From Roseobacter cerasinus (GTDB lineage: Bacteria > Pseudomonadota > Alphaproteobacteria > Rhodobacterales > Rhodobacteraceae): a DNA stretch of 64,000 nucleotides. A program made the position numbers and the translations under genes. Positions 61,386 through 64,000 of the stretch are shown here, piece by piece; positions within the stretch are counted from its first letter, which is position 1; each line of letters starts with the position of its first letter. Where the stretch lies: positions 104,378 to 168,377 of the forward strand of contig NZ_BLIV01000008.1 of the NCBI RefSeq assembly GCF_009811755.1. Direction: 5' to 3'. The notes under the pieces were generated by a model that searched no databases, was not told the origin of the DNA, and was given only the letters and a program-made list of their open reading frames with translations.

Positions 61386-61505
61386 TCAGAGCTTAACGCC
61401 GGCCACAAGCACCATTGCCGCGATAGCGGCTTGCGCAGCTGCCGCACTCGTGAGGCCAAGTGCCAGAGCCGCGCTTACCGCGACGGTCTTAAGTTTCGAG
61501 ATCAT
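61386..61505 (-). CDS. 39-aa exported or membrane peptide
   Basis: The short ORF MISKLKTVAVSAALALGLTS then AAAAQAAIAAMVLVAGVKL begins at 61505. It is preceded by GGGAGG, five bases upstream of the ATG, an excellent ribosome binding site. It has a basic start, a hydrophobic stretch that reads like a signal peptide (cleavage possible after AAAAQA), and a second short hydrophobic segment. No family is recognised. The strong ribosome binding site is the main argument that it is expressed. The other bases of 61209-61704 hold no gene I can support. Confidence 0.5.
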   Translation of the reverse strand: MISKLKTVAVSAALALGLTSAAAAQAAIAAMVLVAGVKL

Positions 61506-61704
61506 AGGATCCTCCCAGATGTTTTTGGCCCTTTTTCAATTTTTCGATGCAGGCCAGTGGTCAAAGTGAGCCAATAGTTCTCCCCGAATTGCAATCCACT
61601 ATCCCGACGGCGGTAGGGCCGTGCAGGTCGGAATTCCTTCCCAATCTGGGCATTACTACCTTGCCTCTGAGATCGGGATCGCACGCACTCTCAGCGCATT
61701 CAGC

Positions 61705-62706
61705 TTAGGCGTCGGGCGCAAGTTTACAGTTATCATTTCGGTATTGAGATGGCATCACCCCTGTCCATCGCCGAAACGCCCGGGAAAAATGTGCGGCATC
61801 ACTGTATCCCAATTGAAAAGCGATATCCGTCACCCCTCGATTGGTGGTCTTGAGAAGAAGCCGAGCCCGATCTAGCAATAGGCCGTCCAGGACACTTGAA
61901 AAGCTGACACCCTCGGCCTCAAGTGAGCGCTGCAAGGAACGGCGGCTCGTTTGGAGTTTGGATGCAACCCAATCAATTTTGGGGCGGCCTTCAAGCAACG
62001 CGATTGCCGATAGCGCTGCAACATCTTCGCGATGTCCCGTGACCGGAGGAATTGGAGGTGCGACCGTTGGATCTGCGTAAACCTTCTGCTGCCCTGTTGC
62101 TGATAGAAGAGCTGCGTCAAATTCGACCGCTGACGCAGATGCACCATACATAACTGGCGCTTCGAACACTTTTTCCAAAGCCGCAGCTTGCGTTGCACCG
62201 GCACAGGTTGACCGGACAATAGTGGGTGTCCACGAGCGCCCCGCAAAACTGCGTACGCCATCGATCAGGTAGCTCACACCAAGCAACTCATTCTGAAACC
62301 GTCCGTCGTTTCCGGGATCGAGAAATTCGATAGACCAGCGGGCTCTTCCCCCAAACACACGGAGTTGAAGAACGGTCGCTGTCTGAAGGAAGCGATTTAG
62401 GCCGCGGTGGGACCGATCAATTGCACTGGCCAGCGTTGGCGCGCCGCAAACCCATGCGCCAAAGGCGCTCAACTTGTCCATCCTCACAAACCGCCCGATA
62501 GCGGCTCCAAAGAAAGGATCACCAATTTCTCGCCCCGCTTCACTGAGGATTTTGAATTGCTCGGTGAGCGGTAGAGGAAGGTCGGGGTTATCCAGCAGGG
62601 CCAACGGCAAATCCACACGGTTAAAAACCCGTTCAATCGATCCACCGCGCGTCTCAACAAAATCCGTGATGGGTCCGAGAGCGCTTGCGCGTGTATAGCC
62701 GTTCAT
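61705..62706 (-). CDS. AraC-family transcriptional regulator (OruR/ArgR type)
   Basis: The 333-aa regulator has an N-terminal Arabinose_bd-type sensing domain (residues about 20-200: LPLTEQFKILSEAGREIGDPFFGAAIGRFVRMDKLSAFGAWVCGAPTL). The C-terminal AraC helix-turn-helix pair is at about 245-330 (KLQTSRRSLQRSLEAEGVSFSSVLDGLLLDRARLLL; VTDIAFQLGYSDAAHFSRAFRRWTGVMPSQYR). The start at 62706 follows GAAGGAGG; the frame is open to 62970 across the divergent gene's promoter. It is divergent from the cupin gene with a 112-bp gap, so it likely controls that gene. Confidence 0.92.
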   Translation of the reverse strand: MNGYTRASALGPITDFVETRGGSIERVFNRVDLPLALLDNPDLPLPLTEQFKILSEAGREIGDPFFGAAIGRFVRMDKLSAFGAWVCGAPTLASAIDRSHRGLNRFLQTATVLQLRVFGGRARWSIEFLDPGNDGRFQNELLGVSYLIDGVRSFAGRSWTPTIVRSTCAGATQAAALEKVFEAPVMYGASASAVEFDAALLSATGQQKVYADPTVAPPIPPVTGHREDVAALSAIALLEGRPKIDWVASKLQTSRRSLQRSLEAEGVSFSSVLDGLLLDRARLLLKTTNRGVTDIAFQLGYSDAAHFSRAFRRWTGVMPSQYRNDNCKLAPDA

Positions 62707-62818
62707 CCCGCCTCCTTCGCAATCAGAGAATGGCACCGAATGGCAAGAACCAAAAGGTGCGATGTGATAGCAGAGAATGTCATTGCGGTTTGACTTTGAA
62801 GACGGAGGTACGAAATCG

Positions 62819-63373
62819 ATGAAAACCAATACAATCACACGTCGGGAGGGACTTGTTGGAGCGGGAGCTGCCACGGCAACAGTGGGGATCGGAACAGATG
62901 CAGACGCGGCTACAGCTGATGCGGTAACGTTTGACCAGACCAACATAAAATGGAACACTCTCGAAGGCATAGAACATGTTTGGTATCACGTTTTGAACGT
63001 CGATCCGGAGGCAAAAGTTGTCGATCTTTTGTTGAAGTTCTCGGCCAACCAGAAAATCATTTTGCACCGTCACCATGCGGACTACAGTACGTTCATCATT
63101 CAGGGTGAACTGCGGCTCTATGACGAGCGTGGCGAGCTCACTGAAATCCGCCCAACGGCAAGCTTTGTTGAGAAATCGGGAGGCGGCGCGCCGCACACCG
63201 AAGGCGGTGGTGACATAGATTGCATCGCATGGTTCAGCAATCGCGGCACTGACGGGATGATCTATGAGATCCTGGGACCGAATAAGGAAACTGTCGCAAC
63301 CCTCGGCCTACAGGAGTTCAAGGCTCTGTGGGAGGCTCAGGAGACGCCTGTCCAACCCTACATTCCAGGTTAA
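62819..63373 (+). CDS. Tat-exported cupin-domain protein
   Basis: The 184-aa protein has an N-terminal twin-arginine signal (ITRREGLVGAGAATATVG) and a cupin domain with metal-binding histidines (ILHRHHADYSTFIIQGELRLYDERGE) and a second motif with APHTEGGGD. Cupins of this type include dioxygenase-like and sensor proteins; the substrate is unknown. The ATG at 62819 has GGAGG at 62804-62808. The Tat motif is short (TRREGLV), so export is probable but not certain. It is probably regulated by the divergent AraC protein. Confidence 0.8.
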   Translation: MKTNTITRREGLVGAGAATATVGIGTDADAATADAVTFDQTNIKWNTLEGIEHVWYHVLNVDPEAKVVDLLLKFSANQKIILHRHHADYSTFIIQGELRLYDERGELTEIRPTASFVEKSGGGAPHTEGGGDIDCIAWFSNRGTDGMIYEILGPNKETVATLGLQEFKALWEAQETPVQPYIPG

Positions 63374-63947
63374 TTCATCCTCGTTCTTCGTGCTAAAGGC
63401 AGGCAGGTGCGGGCAGATGGTCTACAAGTCTAGCGACAAGCCCATCACTGACGCGCTGAATGGTGGCTCTAGGAAGCGTCAGCAAAGTACCCGGCATCAA
63501 TTGGTTCGCCACTGCGAACAAGCAAGGGCTGGAGCATGATAGCGAAAACCAGCGCAAATGGAATGAGCTGGTGATACAGATGCAGGAGATCACCTGACCG
63601 ATTTGCACCAACCATGGATTGGTCGCCCGTTATCTCGGGGCGGCCAGTCTTCGGCTCCATAACTCCGATTGGATGGTCAGTTTGAAGCTGCACAAAAAGG
63701 TTTGACCGGGCTGTCGTGCTCCGATCACATCGCACGACGCCTGACATTGGTGCTTCAGTCGCTAAATTGCTCTTTGTTCGCGAACGGTCAACTTACTGTT
63801 GCGGAGCTTTACGGTTGCGGCGAATGTCCGGAACGCAGGCTACCATTGCAGCATCGACCCTGATAATAAGTGCCCGCTAATGGGATGTACCGGCTGCTTC
63901 ACCCAGCACGGTAGGCTCTGCCTATTTCTGCAAACTGGAGAAGTAGC
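63374..63947. other. Region upstream of the IS110 transposase, no convincing gene
   Basis: Open frames at 63469-63747 (minus) and elsewhere lack ribosome binding sites and known motifs, although the minus frame encodes one hydrophobic stretch. The right part probably contains the left end of the IS110 element that starts at or before 63948. IS110-family elements carry a noncoding end that specifies a guide (bridge) RNA, so the last 200 bp may be transcribed and structured. Confidence 0.4.
63888..63913 (+). ncRNA. Hairpin in the presumed bridge-RNA region of the IS110 element
   Basis: TACCG-G-CTG (63888-63896) pairs with CAG-CA-CGGTA (63904-63913) around a seven-base loop with small bulges, 35 bp upstream of the transposase start. 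This resembles the bulged stem-loops of IS110-family bridge RNAs. The extent of the RNA and the element end are not determinable from this window. Confidence 0.3.
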
Positions 63948-64000
63948 ATGGCGAAGACAGATTTTGATGAACTGATGTCGATTGGTATCGATATTGGCAA
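63948..64000 (+). CDS. IS110-family transposase, N-terminal part (partial)
   Basis: The gene runs off the right edge. The first 17 residues, MAKTDFDELMSIGIDIG, match the start of IS110-family DEDD transposases, where the Asp of IGIDIGK is the first catalytic acid. A CTGGAG sequence about 8 bp upstream can serve as the ribosome binding site. Completeness cannot be judged. Confidence 0.8.
   Translation, partial: MAKTDFDELMSIGIDIG

Noticed and set aside
63469..63747. 92-aa minus-strand frame with one hydrophobic stretch
   Set aside because: No ribosome binding site or recognisable family, and it lies in the presumed IS110 flank or end region.
1..64000. tRNA, rRNA and CRISPR features
   Set aside because: None were recognised while reading both strands; a dedicated scan could not be run.

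Overview
The window reads as part of a large extrachromosomal replicon (plasmid or chromid) of a Rhodobacterales bacterium of the Roseobacter group. The evidence is high GC, alphaproteobacterial gene content, a complete repABC replication and partition module, and a second complete module of the DnaA-like type that roseobacter plasmids are known for. The genus cannot be fixed from the sequence alone.

Layout. 1-5.9 kb: tail of a GNAT acetyltransferase, aconitase B (acnB), a DUF6502 gene with a tiny lipoprotein gene, a divergent lipoprotein gene across a pair of near-identical operators, and a small IsdG/HmuQ-type haem-degrading monooxygenase. 6.0-9.6 kb: repABC with a probable antisense incA RNA and two identical 16-bp parS palindromes. 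9.8-15.8 kb: haem uptake genes hmuR-hmuS-hmuT-hmuU-hmuV. 15.83-22.38 kb: a 6.56-kb block (tyrosine recombinase, a nested TniA/TniB/TniQ transposon, DUF1403, scpB) that recurs in the same orientation at 53.18-59.74 kb. One base difference was noticed between the copies, and the translations agree otherwise. 22.6-29.0 kb: Fic protein with a repeat-rich operator, debris of several mobile elements, a three-gene locus shaped like adaptor, metallopeptidase toxin and immunity protein, and a histidine kinase remnant. 29.0-35.4 kb: sugar catabolic locus (FGGY kinase, CUT2-type ABC transporter, SGNH hydrolase, ROK regulator). 35.5-39.1 kb: a 1208-aa secreted lyase-like enzyme with carbohydrate-binding modules. 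39.6-49.6 kb: an apparently complete type II secretion system (gspE, L, M, C/N, D, F, H, I, J, G, K, O). 49.7-53.15 kb: DnaA-like initiator, origin region, parA, parB and a pair of parS palindromes. 59.8-64 kb: AAA/DUF4143 ATPase, a 39-aa exported peptide, an AraC regulator divergent from a Tat-exported cupin, and the start of an IS110-family transposase.

Interpretation. The DnaA-like replicon (about 22.4-53.2 kb) lies between two direct copies of the 6.56-kb block, and the repABC replicon lies outside them. This is the structure expected of a two-plasmid cointegrate. The inner part could leave as a circle of about 37.35 kb carrying the sugar locus, the lyase, the type II secretion system, its own initiator and its own partition genes. 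Functionally, the inner part looks like a polysaccharide-use package: secretion machinery, a large secreted lyase, and uptake plus phosphorylation of a monosaccharide under a ROK regulator. The outer part is centred on haem and iron acquisition and aconitase.
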